Assembly (NCBI GenBank): GCA_019828545.1 | Contig: JACVRA010000303.1 | Location: forward strand, 191,920-255,919 | Length of the DNA stretch: 64,000 nucleotides | Direction: 5' to 3' | Source: Paracamarosporium sp. OC-R06-R3 | Taxonomy: Eukaryota; Ascomycota; Dothideomycetes; Pleosporales; Didymosphaeriaceae | Shown: piece by piece, positions 47,319-58,773 of the stretch | Numbering within the stretch: position 1 is the stretch's first letter | How the letters are laid out: every line of letters starts with the position of its first letter | Translations under genes and position numbers: made by a program | The notes under the pieces: model-generated | The model's input: only the letters and a program-made list of their open reading frames with translations | What the model was told of the DNA's origin: nothing | The model's database searches: none

Positions 47319-47911
47319 TCTTGAGTACGTTCGGCTTATTTTCGAATGACTCTGCGAGTACAGTAGCGCGTAGTACAAGAAAGATTCACAAAAAAATCCA
47401 ATTGCAAGGGCACCGGGGGTGGCTACTTTCTATCCCCGAATTTACCGATTATCTCCGACCCGACTCCGCGCTATAGCCCCGAAAGGCCGACTATAATGGA
47501 GCCATTGATGTCACTCGAGGGGCCTCGATTTTCGTCCGATGCAGGCAGTCAATCGTCATGAGAGCAGACAAATAACGTTAAGTTGAAAAGCTGAAGTTCG
47601 CGCAGTACGCATCACTATCGAGTGTGAATTTGCTGAAGAGATAGTACGTATAATCCAGCATAGGGTGCGTAATCCTGAGTATCAATCCACAATAGTAGGG
47701 AGCCACCATCCGACACTCCGTTCCTCTCTGTTCATACGATCATCTAAGTCGTATCCTCGCAATTGCTAGCTACAGATCTACGATCGTTATACTTGCCGCA
47801 TCGTCAGCAACACGAGTCCCGCGTATACGTGCTATGACAACACTAATATGGCCGCAAGTCTTCAAGTAACACTATCAAGTCATTTCATAAACATGTCTAT
47901 AAGATACACTA
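47319..47911. other. Intergenic, 0.6 kb
   Basis: Promoter of the minus-strand Zn2Cys6 gene and 3' end of the GNAT gene. No gene is seen. Confidence 0.55.
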
Positions 47912-48544
47912 TCAATACAGATCATATGAGTCCAAATCCCTTGTCAACCCTTTACTAAAGACCAATCCCCTTATGAGCTCACCATCGGGCTTGATCCCTT
48001 TGATATTCCTTACCCCCCTCTCCTCGAAACCCAACCGCTTAAGTACCCCTTTCGAGCCCTCATTATCCGGGTCACAAAATCCAAAAAATTCCTTCTGTCC
48101 CTTTTCCTTTTCAAACCATTTTACCACTGCAGCCGCAGCCTCCGTAGCATAACCTTTACCCTGGAATTCCGGTAACAGGCCATATCCAACATCCGGAGCC
48201 AAAGGCGCACCCTCAAACCTCCGGAGTTTCATGGAGACTACCCCGATCATAGTGTAACCTTTGGCTCGCTCTGAGAATGGAAGGTTGCTGTCTTCTGCAG
48301 ACGATGTGGGTGTTTTTAGGCTGACGAGATAGCGACCGTAGCCCGAACTCCGGATGTGGATATTGCTTTCGATGTTCTTGCGTGCGGTTGCGCGGTCTGG
48401 AAGGGGCGCGGATACGTTATTTCTGGCAAGTGATTGTTCGGTGTTGTAGAGTGCTACTAAGAAATCGCAATGTGAGTCTTGCGTGGCATCCAGGTGTGAA
48501 ATAACCACACGAGGGGCATCAATGTAAAAGTCAGAAGCATCCAT
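47912..48544 (-). CDS. RimJ/RimL-type GNAT N-acetyltransferase
   Basis: A single exon gives 210 residues from the ATG at 48544; the open frame reaches a TTG ten codons earlier, which I reject. The first strand is PRVVISHLDATQDSHCDFLVALYN. The acetyl-CoA loop is in GYGLLPEFQGKGYATEAAAAVVKWF (QxxGxA-like) and the end is DPDNEGSKGVLKRLGFEERG, both diagnostic of RimJ/RimL-like fungal acetyltransferases. These acetylate protein N termini or small amines; the substrate here is unknown. It sits between two Zn2Cys6 genes, all on the minus strand. Confidence 0.85.
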   Translation of the reverse strand: MDASDFYIDAPRVVISHLDATQDSHCDFLVALYNTEQSLARNNVSAPLPDRATARKNIESNIHIRSSGYGRYLVSLKTPTSSAEDSNLPFSERAKGYTMIGVVSMKLRRFEGAPLAPDVGYGLLPEFQGKGYATEAAAAVVKWFEKEKGQKEFFGFCDPDNEGSKGVLKRLGFEERGVRNIKGIKPDGELIRGLVFSKGLTRDLDSYDLY

Positions 48545-48934
48545 TTTCCTCGAGCGTGACTGGTGGCTTGGCAAGAAGGGACAATAAAACGTGTGCTTTT
48601 GTGCTCAGAAGATGTGGAATGGAGGGACATTCACAGTTTATATAGGTCAAGGCGGTGAGTCATCGGCTGACGATCCCGGTCCAGATAACATCTCCGCCTA
48701 AGAGAACATTTGTAACGGGAGTCGTAAAATATTCAACTGAGAGAAGCAATGGTCGCACAATTGTGCAGGGTCATTCATTTTGATGGCCCTGGCGGAATTG
48801 TTAACTCCTATAAAAATGGTCGTCCTTCGCCCGCCACAGAGAATAGGCAAAGAAAAAAGTTGTGAGGGAAGATGAGCGGAGAGACTGTTGTATATACTGA
48901 TATGCACAAAGCGTATGGGAAGCGATGCTCTTCA
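48545..48934. other. Intergenic, 0.4 kb
   Basis: Promoter of the GNAT gene and 3' end of the upstream regulator gene. No gene is seen. Confidence 0.55.
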
Positions 48935-51378
48935 TTAGCGCATGCCGCCGCCGAAACCCATGCCAAAATAAGTTTCGTCTCCCCAAAGACCAGCGTCGAA
49001 GAATCTACGAAAGAGGTTTGTTAGCAAGCTCGGGATTCAGACCAAGGGGAAAGCTCTTACCTGTCCATGTCAAAGTCCGCGTCTATCATAAAGGCCAATG
49101 GATCGTTTCCGTTGTTATAGTTCATATTGAAGGCCGGATCCAACGACGCACCGGGGCAGCCAGCAGTCTCAGGCATTGCGGGCGTAGTGGAAGTACCAGA
49201 ACTGTCGGAAAGCATCCCATGAGTGAGGCTTTGCATAGTATCAGGTGTTGGTATATCAGTTGGTGCTGCCTTCTTTGCACTGATTTTCTTCATAAACCAA
49301 GTCTTCGTCATCTCCATGATCATCTCCATTGCCCAATAAAAGTCGGCATGAAACCTTTGTGTTCTCTTATAGGTACTCAGACTTTTCATCCGATAGCAGA
49401 GTGATTCAAGATAGAGGTCTAAGCGCCCTCGTTCATGGGCTGCTTTCACATCCCATTGCGCTGCGGCATGCGCGTCGCTGGGTATGCAGAGACGCGCAAG
49501 CGTTATTACAACGTTAGGAATACGAGACCAGTCCGAAAATGCCAGTACATGATATTCTGAGACAGGGCATGCAAGGATGGTGTCAAAATAGCGTTTGCAC
49601 GCTTCGAGAGTAGCAAGAAGAGCATTCAAGCGCGTCCCATCAACAGCAAATGATTGACTTGTTGATGAGGGTGCCCGGAGAGCTATACTATGTAGCTGCA
49701 TATCAGTATATGCAGAAGAAAGATCGAAAACTATTCGTTCATTAAACTATGTTTGCCAACTTTGACAGAGCGTGACTTACGGATCTGGAACTCGTCACTG
49801 TATTGCTCACGCTTCCATTCATCAAGCTGTTTCTCCAAGAAACGAAAGTTCATCGAGATACGAGGATCTGCGAAATCGAGTTCAAGGGTCTCTTCAGTGA
49901 AGAAGCAGTCCTGTATCTGGTCGTCCAGACGTCTTATCGCTAGAAGATGCCCAATGATTGCATCAGAGGGGTATTGGTGATGATCTCTTAAATCTCTGCT
50001 GCATTGGCCCATATATTCTGTATATTTCAGTAGATTGGGCCTTTGCATTCCTGCCGCGACTCTGAATAACTTAGCTCGAATACGTAGAATGAGAATACTT
50101 AGTACTCACAGTGAGGAAAGATAGTAACAACCGAGGAACGTTCGCTTTCGTTCTAGCTGCTCCGCTGCGGATAGTTTTGGCGGTGAGGGCCGCCCAGGAA
50201 AGTCCATGAGTAGTTGGGTAGATTTTTGATGGAGACCAAGATCAAGTGCAAGCCCATTGGCAGTTGTTTGCATAAAGTATATTTGCTGGGTCTTGTGACT
50301 GAAGACAAAGTGGTATCTGATCGGTCAGTACTTATCAAAATTGATGCAGAAGCGAAAGGTCAGTACCTTGACAGATACACAAGAACACTTTGTAAAAGTG
50401 AAATCGTTCTTTGTGGGCGGATGAAGGTATGATCTGCCAGCTCCTTTCGGTACAGTCTGTCTAAGTGGCGTTGCAATTTATGATTATTCCAAGCGGCGAC
50501 TGTGATGATCGCAAGGAAAAGCATAGGTTTGGCAGCATGTAAATGAGTAGCTGAGACCATTTCTTCTATAGGTACAAATGGAAAGGTTACACACATAGAA
50601 CGATAACCGTTCAGCAGATTGTCTGCCTCTCCACTACTTAGGAGATCTTGTACTTGTTGATCATTTATTGGGCGTTCTGCCTTTCGTTGAGAGCGTGCCG
50701 AATTATTAGCTGAAGGGTTATTATCTTCTTTATCACCAAAGCTATGGATGCTGCGCAGTTTCTCAAAGTAATCTAAATCGTGGGCAGTATCTGCCACGTC
50801 CGCTTCCGGTTCCGGGGCTGGAGTGGGTACCTCGACTGGTCCATGAATATCGGGCAGAGGTGTTTGTTGCTCAAAAGACTCCGGAAAAAGTAACCAGTTT
50901 CCAGGGGCTACAGGACGCTCTCTTCCGGCAAGTCGATGGGTTCCAATCGTCGTTCGGCGGCTTTCAGGCGGAGAAGTTGATGTCCCGATTGTGTCAGTAG
51001 CACTCGGTTTGACTAGACTGGCAACAAGCCCATCAATCTTCTGTTCTACCTGCGAAATGCGGCTTATAGATTTTAGAACTGGAAAGTCTATAGATAGGAT
51101 TGAGCTTACGATGGCCCTCGCACACGCCGAGGGCGGCGTGGGACCTCAGCCCATACGCAATCACGTTTAGCGGTGAAGCACCTTATAAACAGTTAGTCGA
51201 TTATGCGCTTTAACGACAAAATGAAAACAAAGAAGACGAAAGTGGATAGTTACCTTTGACATGTGCCGGATTGTTCGCTTGGAAGGCAACGTGTCTTAAG
51301 GGCCCGGCAACGCTGGCATGCCTGCGACACGCGCGCGTTTGAAGGCCTCACGGAGACGGAGTCTTCAGTGTTCTCCAT
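48935..51378 (-). CDS. Zn2Cys6 transcription factor, seven exons
   Basis: Seven exons (51378-51254, 51181-51110, 51062-50367, 50316-50110, 50061-49781, 49730-49061, 49004-48935) join in frame to 706 residues. The cluster is C21-x2-C24-x6-C31-x8-C40-x2-C43-x6-C50, split by intron 1 two residues after C40. A basic stretch (PRRPRRVRG) and a short coil (ISQVEQKIDGLVASL) follow, as in many Zn2Cys6 dimers. The middle region has PMLFLAIITVAAW, GLALDLGLHQ and the typical ERKRTFLGCYYLSSLVAAGMQRPNLLKYTEYM. The end is Gly/Met-rich (YFGMGFGGGMR). The intron 2 acceptor lies in a ladder of AG sites; see the findings. The target is unknown. Confidence 0.87.
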
Positions 51379-51690
51379 GCCGGTCCTACACGAGAAGGAA
51401 TCAAGAGTGAGGAAGCGAGAGATGCAGCCGCCCTGGAGGCAGCGGAACGGATGTATTGAAATTGCCGACCCGATTCACGCTAGCAATTACTAATGTAAGC
51501 ACTCCAGTTTCGCGCACGCTATCTTTGGGTCTTACACTACGAACTTTCGTCCGACAGAATGATCCATGATTTCTAATTATGTTACAGTTTTCCGAAGAAC
51601 TGAACCACCACGTATTAATTCGATATTTACTACGATCTTCTCAACCTCAACGCTTCAGTGTGCACGGCGGCCTCTGCAGGTCTGTGCGGA
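51379..51690. other. Intergenic, 0.3 kb
   Basis: Short promoter of the minus-strand regulator; nothing else is seen. Confidence 0.55.
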
Positions 51691-52290
51691 TCAGAAGTTC
51701 AGCTTCGAAGCCAATCTCCATCCGTACCACAAAGTCGCTCCGATCGTGATGAGATTCATATGGATGCTCATCGCATGGTTCCTGGAGAATGCTCGGTTGA
51801 TGCTTTCCAGCCCCTCATCAACATTCGGAGCCACCTCACCGTTATCCTGGCCATTCGCTATACCACTGATGTTAGTGTATGCAGGATAATCTGGGAGACT
51901 TCTTCTAAAACCAATGTCGGGTAACATACCCTGGAATCGTCTTATCATCATCAGCCTGCTAGTCCTTGGTCCATACACGACCATGTTCAGGGCCGCCGTT
52001 ACTCCAGCGACAAGTAATGGTATCCAATCTCCTCTGTTCTTGTTCTTGATCAAAGCGATCGGACCGTACGGAGGGAACGTGATCGCAGTAATAATGAGCA
52101 GAGCCGTTTGGCTGCGAAAGTAGATTGGAAAGACACGTTTTTGTAACGATGTGAATGCATCGGGTGGAAGCGCTTGGTATGCCACTTTTACCATTACGAA
52201 GCTTTGGTAAAGCTGTGTTCCGAGCAGTGTTGAGTACGCTAGAAGGTGGGTTGGGACGAGAAATGTTGGTACAGTGGGTAGATGAGGCAT
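51691..52290 (-). CDS. TMEM205-like (DUF4149) membrane protein
   Basis: A single exon gives 199 residues from the ATG at 52290. Four hydrophobic segments are visible: around residues 10-33 (LVPTHLLAYSTLLGTQLYQSF), 58-80 (SQTALLIITAITFPPYGPIAL), 88-106 (WIPLLVAGVTAALNMVVYG) and the C-terminal 178-195 (NLITIGATLWYGWRLA). The layout, the pattern VFPIYF between the first two helices and the YGPRTSRLM loop fit the DUF4149/TMEM205 family, integral membrane proteins of ill-defined role. The third cytosolic loop is acidic. Confidence 0.8.
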   Translation of the reverse strand: MPHLPTVPTFLVPTHLLAYSTLLGTQLYQSFVMVKVAYQALPPDAFTSLQKRVFPIYFRSQTALLIITAITFPPYGPIALIKNKNRGDWIPLLVAGVTAALNMVVYGPRTSRLMMIRRFQGMLPDIGFRRSLPDYPAYTNISGIANGQDNGEVAPNVDEGLESINRAFSRNHAMSIHMNLITIGATLWYGWRLASKLNF

Positions 52291-55200
52291 GACGGAAGTT
52301 TGAATTGCTTTGCAAGCGTGTAAAAAGAAGTCCAGCGATCGTGTTGACTTCTGAGCAGATACTCTATTCCATGAGAACTTGACGTTTGATTTGACTATAG
52401 TTGCAGCCTAGCAATGTCCCGGCAGACCCGGAGTCGGTACGAGTTATAAATCCGTTCCGTGATATCGCTAGTCAATGTCAAAGACACAGGTCGGAACATT
52501 GTACGTACGAAATTACGACTCAGACCGTTAGCTTTCGCTGATAGTACCTTTGGCTGGTTGACTGAAGATTGGCGCTTCGTTTTCGTGGCATGCACATCAT
52601 AACAAAGCGTAGTGTTCTGCTGTAGTGTTGGTCCGATAACATTCTCATGTGTGTACTCAGGCCACGGTTCGATACATACCCAGTGATGCCACAGGCCGCG
52701 CGTTCTTCTACATGCAGAATCAAACGATGCTTTCCCAGAATTTTTCTAAGACCCCAAAGCAGAACAGTATGTATGTGACGACGTTCATCACTAACACTTT
52801 TTTGCCTTGTCCTCTCATTATTGAGATTATTTTGCCCATGGTTGAAAGGCTCAAATAAAGTCTAGATAGTCGAATCAAGGCTAAAGGCCTTCTCATCACC
52901 AGAGTCTTTCCCCCAAGATTGTAAAGGTGACCCTGCGAATTGGAAAGGGCTGATGGCTTCCAGTCCTGTTTACCCTCAACCATAGACAAGGTTCATAGTC
53001 TAAATTCATGTTTTGGTCTTCCTCATTGTAGAATCGTACGGATAGCATATTCAAATAATTAGAGTCGGTGTGCACATGATAGATAGTATATATTTTTGTA
53101 TTTCCTTGAAACAATCATAATGTTGATGTCATTAGTTGCTACAAACGAAACCTTCTAAGCCTACAGCGAGCAAATCGTCATGTTTTTCGCAATCTTCGGT
53201 GACGTTCCTTGCAGGCGAAGCTAAAGCTTCTGTACAAATCCTGTGTTATTCTAGACTTCCTTTTGCTTCTATCACCTCCGGCTGCGTCGGTAATGAACTA
53301 ATTTAGTTTTGCACTTGTGATCCACATTAACGATGGAAGTGCAGACTCGACAAGCCAATGTATCGTACAAAGGGATGTCGCTCAATATCAAACAACCAGT
53401 TTCAAAAGTCTTTGCAACAAAAACAAAATGTCTGGACAGTGGGGCCTCTCCGGTGTTTCATGATCGACGAAGACTAGTGTCCACAAGGCTAATAGGACAT
53501 CACAGTTAGGACCCTGAGGACGTTGCAGAGACGTGCACGGCTATGAAACTAACTAGGCCTAATTAGGTTGGATGATGGCTCTACCATTGATTGAATGCTA
53601 GTGAGCCTCATTCTGGCGCCTTAGAAAACGCAGTTATATTTATAGATTTTTCACGGATGTTGAATTTGACGGTCCTTTTGCAAGAGCTAATAAATCTCAA
53701 TTTGTAGGTTTAACCCTAGCTTCCTACACATTTTTGTTGATACTAGAACATGGACCAAAAGCGACGACAGGAACGCTTGGAGATCATGTTGCAGACAAGG
53801 CTAGACACTGGCTGTGAGACAAATTTGAAAAAGAGGCAGTGCTGAAGATAGTGGGGTCATCAACTACAGGGCTCTTAGAATCGCAACTCTAAACCGTTGC
53901 GATGAGAGACGGAAAGACCTCGAAGGTTGTAGATCCTTCTTTTTACAGCTCAATTAGCTCTTTGTGAACCCGTTCCTGGGAGATGTCGATTTCCTCTGAT
54001 GCTTTGGCTGTTACGAAGCGCTTTTCGTGTTGGACTCCGCTCTGTACACATAAATGCACGAAGATACGGCGTCCCAAACTAATTCTCGGCGTCAGAAGAA
54101 GTGATGCAGATACATTCAGCAGTGCTTGGCTGTGACAAGCCTTTTAGTGCTATAATCCATGGTGCTAAGTGGCATTGCCCGTTCGGGAAAGCCTGGTGAA
54201 ATCTATAGCCAGACAACCTCGTCGACCGATTCCGAATCGTTAGCGCAACAGGCTTCACTACATCGACAAGAGATACTCCATTTCTCTACATTGAACACGC
54301 TCCTCGGAGAAAATTGCTGACCTCTGGTCAAAGCAATACCCCGATGGTCATCTCTTGAGCTGTACTGTAATGCTGAATCAGACCATAGATACCATAACCT
54401 CACGCATGCTAGAGGAAAGCATGCCGCATTGATTTTGGAAATGAAAACATTGGTCGAATTGGTCGAAGGACGACAATGACCCACGCATGTCGCGAAAGAC
54501 GATCCTCGACCCAAGCACTTGGTGATCTACGTGATCTCCCACGCCCCACAATACCCACGTTCTAATGTTACACCTACCTCACGCAAAGTAGACGACCCGT
54601 CAGAAGTTGCTCAACAAAGGACTTCGGGCGACATCCGAAGGATACCGACGGACGTGGAACAGAACTTCATCGTACAAAAGATGACCGGAACATCTGTCGG
54701 CAATTGATGAGGCCCCGACCGATCCGCTAACTCCGCACACGAGCATTTACTGAACAAAGGTGTTCGCGCGGTCGGAGGATGCAGACGCGCGGTGATCTAC
54801 AAAATCGCGCATATAGAAAGAGTTGAAGACTAGTATAGGGAATGGCTGTAACTATGAATATTCCATGTAAGGCATTGTAAGGCATCGTAGGGCATCGTAG
54901 GGCATCGTAAGGCATCGCCAGGTACAACGGTCGTGCAGATCAAACAAAGGTGCCCAGTGTTGGGCAGCAAGTGGACAGACAGCTCATCCGAACAGTGAGG
55001 GACGAGGCAAGATGAAACTAGTAGACAGATACAGGGCGAATCGGACATGGATGTTGACCCTCCAAGCACACAAGTCGAGGGTGAAGTGTGCTCTTCGCCG
55101 GGATTTGGCCGTAGTTGTGCGTTCATCCGCCAACGGTTCCCATCCGTAAGCGAGGCATGCAGCGCAACGTAATCCCAACGGCTGGAGCAAAGCCATTGCA

Positions 55201-56213
55201 TGTGATGAGTAAAGTCGATTGCTGTGTCTGATAAATTGTCATCGCGGCTGCGCAGCCAACAGACGGTACATGCAAGCTTACTTCCGCATTCGCAGGCACG
55301 CCGACTTCATCCCGCCCGCAGCACTTGTTCCGTCCTCGCATGCTGGGGGGAAGGGAAATAGAAGCTGCTGCAGGTCCGGGTCAGTAAACTGTATCTGTTG
55401 TTACTGAATTTATGTACCTGTGCATGCGTCGGAGGTCCTATGTGCTTGCCTGCAGCCGCGCAGCCGCTCAGCCTCCACCGCACGTAATATTCATTGCGGG
55501 AAAATCAGGTTATCAGGGTCCTTTCTCGCAGGGTCATTCGTCGGCACACAAAGCGCGCGAAATGCCAGGGAACCAGGTACATTTTGGCGTGGTGCATGCG
55601 TACACGAGACCCTGGTGCGCTCGAGCAAGAATTAGAGAGCTTGGGCCAAGCCGGGGGCCTGTGAATGATCCATCCCATCCGGCTGGGCCGCTGGACGACT
55701 CGCACTGGTATTTCCGGTCTACCGTCTGGACTGCTTCAGCTCGGCCGTAGCCCGGGCATGGCACGTCTGTGATAAGATATTAAAGGGCGAGCTTTCCCAG
55801 TACGTTCTTTTTTTCTTCCAGCACATCCGCATCCAGATCCTTTCACAGCCCATCATCAAGGCCTTGACCCAACTGTACGCGCCCAACCTGCTGCTCGACT
55901 GCTATTGGATATACACACTATTACACACATACGTCGACTCGCCAACTGCACTACTGCCGCCGGGCCCATCTTGGATTACGCGGGCTTAACGCAACGGGCC
56001 AGCCCAACTAAGCGACACCCTGCGTCCTTAGTATCCCAGAACGACATCATCGGGCATCACGCATTCCCTACGCATATATTATATCGGTCTACCCCCTCGA
56101 CCCGGAACTGTTTAGCCCTCAAACCAAACTTCTCCGGCGCCATCCAAACCCTCAAACTACGCTACCTTTCTCTACAAGCGTCCGCACTACTCTGCAACAC
56201 AACTACAATCACC
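52291..56213. other. Intergenic, 3.9 kb, gene-poor
   Basis: No gene is supported. The part 52.4-54.2 kb is AT-rich with only short frames. A 10-bp tandem repeat lies at 54867-54916. The last 400 bp contain C/T-rich sequence and a TATA-like ATATTAAA at about 55776-55783 that may serve the small frame at 56214. Confidence 0.5.
54867..54916. repeat. Five-unit 10-bp tandem repeat
   Basis: Five units of GTARGGCATY: GTAAGGCATT, GTAAGGCATC, GTAGGGCATC twice, GTAAGGCATC. The repeat is non-coding. Confidence 0.9.
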
Positions 56214-56429
56214 ATGTTCTCCTGCGTCAACTACGAGCGTGGCTGCCGAGGCCGCTGCAACGACCAAGGCGGTCGCTGCGATTCCTGCGTCACCCTCAAC
56301 CTCCAGTCGATCCGCACCAACAGCTCCTCATCCATATCATCTATCAACAGCCGGCCACAAGCCGCATACTCGGCATTGACATCTTCATTTGCCTCGCTCG
56401 CACAAGCCTCGTCCCACCGAAGCCGATAA
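56214..56429 (+). CDS. Possible small Cys-rich protein, 71 residues
   Basis: The ATG at 56214 has a good context (ATCACCATG) and follows a C/A-rich leader. The first 25 residues contain five Cys (FSCVNYERGCRGRCNDQGGRCDSC), including a closing CxxC-like pair, like a small metal-binding knuckle. The rest is Ser-rich and disordered. There is no signal peptide. A TATA-like box lies about 430 bp upstream. I do not recognise it with certainty. The gene could equally be a chance frame with a Cys-rich start. Confidence 0.4.
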   Translation: MFSCVNYERGCRGRCNDQGGRCDSCVTLNLQSIRTNSSSSISSINSRPQAAYSALTSSFASLAQASSHRSR

Positions 56430-58773
56430 CCAACAAGTCGAAGCCCTCAACATCAACACCACACCTATGATTCGACGATATGATGATTGGACCTTAGCGA
56501 CTTTATTACCAGGTGAACACCAGCATTCTGGAGGAAACAGCTCAGCATTTACACGGGATTGGAATTAGCGACACGTTTTTGGCTTCCTCTGTACCATATA
56601 CCACGGCGACTTTACTGCGGGAGTCTGCAGCGCGGGAGTTATTATAATAGGGGGCGCATCGGCGGCTTGCGAGTTCGCAGCCATCTTCTACACTTCTCTC
56701 TGGGAGGGTTATCTTCTACGCGCTGCTGCGGAAGCAAGCCTTGAACGCTGCACCGCGCGCGACACACATTTCTCTTCGTTCTGCTTTCATAGAATAACAA
56801 CACAATTGAACCTCATCCGTTCCCAAGCCTGTGATTCTTGGCCTTTACTTCGTGCAAACCCAATAAAGCGTGACGCTCGTTCCACATTACCCAGATTAAC
56901 GTCGCCGCCGAGCCCAAAAACTCCCGCCCTCCGTAACACCGTAGCGCTGAAACAAGGCTGCATGCAAGATCACCAGCGACTTCCCAAATCCCCATGTCCA
57001 TCTCGCACATGTCTCGGAACGCTTCTCCAGCGCTTCATATCCAACCCCACCTCTCAGTCCACAATCCCTTTGCATTCCAGCACCTCTCTTCAATCCCCAC
57101 CGCATCTCCTGTCCAACAACGCTCGCCCGCCCCACAACAACCGTCACGCTCAGACGATGATCAAATCCAGACCCGATGATCCCTTTCTCAAGCCTGGCCT
57201 GATTCGCGGGCCAGACCGATCGAAGGTTACGGTGGGGATCGGACACCTGGCAGAACGAAACGTAGTGCCAGGGGTTTCAACGTTGACCGCTGCACGGTGA
57301 CGACGGTGGCGCCCTGATCTTGGCAGGAATCTGGGAAGGAGAGTGAAGGTGGGGCAAGGCGTGCGGTCTGGAAGCGGGCCGTGGAGCACCATAGCGGGAC
57401 GGACATGCAATTTTCAGAATCGTATGTTACGTTTCATCGGAAGGGGGCTGCCGAATTGCTTCATCTACGTGTGGTGATGGTGCGGTGGGCGCTAAGGATC
57501 AGGTTGAGGCGGGGAGATGATGGGCGCCTTGGCGCTAGGTCCTGCTGCACCGAGGAGGCTGTGGGGTCGCATGATTCCAACTCAACGGAACGAATATTGG
57601 ATGATCAGGCTGCACGTAGAGTTCAACAGCATGCAGATTCTGTGAGTTCGTGGTTGTTAGAGGCGCCCAGGCGGGCATGGCTATCCCTCTCGAAAGCGGC
57701 AGGTACTGTGCGCGCTACTTCCGCGATATTTCCGCGATACATGCAGTTCCCTAACAGTACCTGCGACTCAGCCTCCACAGTCGTTCTCGACATGCAGTAT
57801 AAAGTTGTAAAGTACGTATATTTAGCTACTACAAGCTCCAGTGGCGAATATACAGCATGGAAAAACGATGAGAACGTGCTGCAAGACTGCCGTTTAAGGA
57901 ATCTGACATGCAGAAGCAAGGAAATCTGCCCCTACAAAACGGGTCCCTCAGCATCGCCCGCTGATTCGATACACCACCGCATCACTGTAGAATGCCGATA
58001 GCTAGGGAGACGAATACTGCTGCGCCGTACATTGCGCCGTACATGCGCAATATCACGTACTGTATACGTGCATCACTTTGCAACCCCCCAAACATGACTC
58101 GCGTCCACATGCAAAATGCAGCTTCCACATGACCACTTTAAACCCTTTGGCCGACGGCTTGCAGTCCCGCCGTATGCCAATGCTGCACGCTATCAACGCC
58201 ATGCAGGTTGGCTGCCCTGTCAGGGTGAGGAGTGCAGACCCCCCCACCTCGGGTCTATAGCCAACGACGTCATTAAACGTATCGTATGTACCGTCCTGCA
58301 TAGAAGCGTTAAAAAATGAAGCAATTCGGGATCTGCCGGAAGTATCGTGATCTCCAAAGTCAAAGCCGAACATCAAATCCTTCGGTGATGGTCTCCAACC
58401 ATCTGTTGGAGTTAGGTCGAGCTGGCCCGCGAATAGAAAATGCGATAGTGAAATTATACTGTTCATTCGTCTGAGACCATCCTCCTACAGATACCGCCTT
58501 GCACACAAGGCATTCAAGTTTTACTATAGCGTCGCTAGCACACGGATGTCGAAGCTCTGGCAACTCCTGATCGCTTTCGGGAATGACCGACGTTGAAACG
58601 GTGTGGTGCAGCATAGTTAATCCGCCATGTTATAACTGTACCATTGTACCGGTAGCGGTCATATGGCCCTACTTGTGCTATCCAAATTTGTGGTGACTTG
58701 AAGTTTTGATGCCTGACTGGAGGTGAAGGACCGGTTGCGGTGTGCATCGGACGTATGAGAGAGCCATACCAGT
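56430..58773. other. Intergenic, 2.3 kb
   Basis: No gene is supported. A plus-strand frame of 206 codons (57381-58001, first codon GTG) and a minus-strand ATG frame of 137 codons (58466-58053) are present but match nothing known to me. Confidence 0.45.

Noticed and set aside
52655..52680. GGTTCGATAC resembling a tRNA B box
   Set aside because: No pairing T stem, acceptor stem or A box at the proper distance.
57381..58001. 206-codon plus frame
   Set aside because: First codon is GTG, no motif, mixed codon use; may be chance in 2.3 kb of intergenic sequence.
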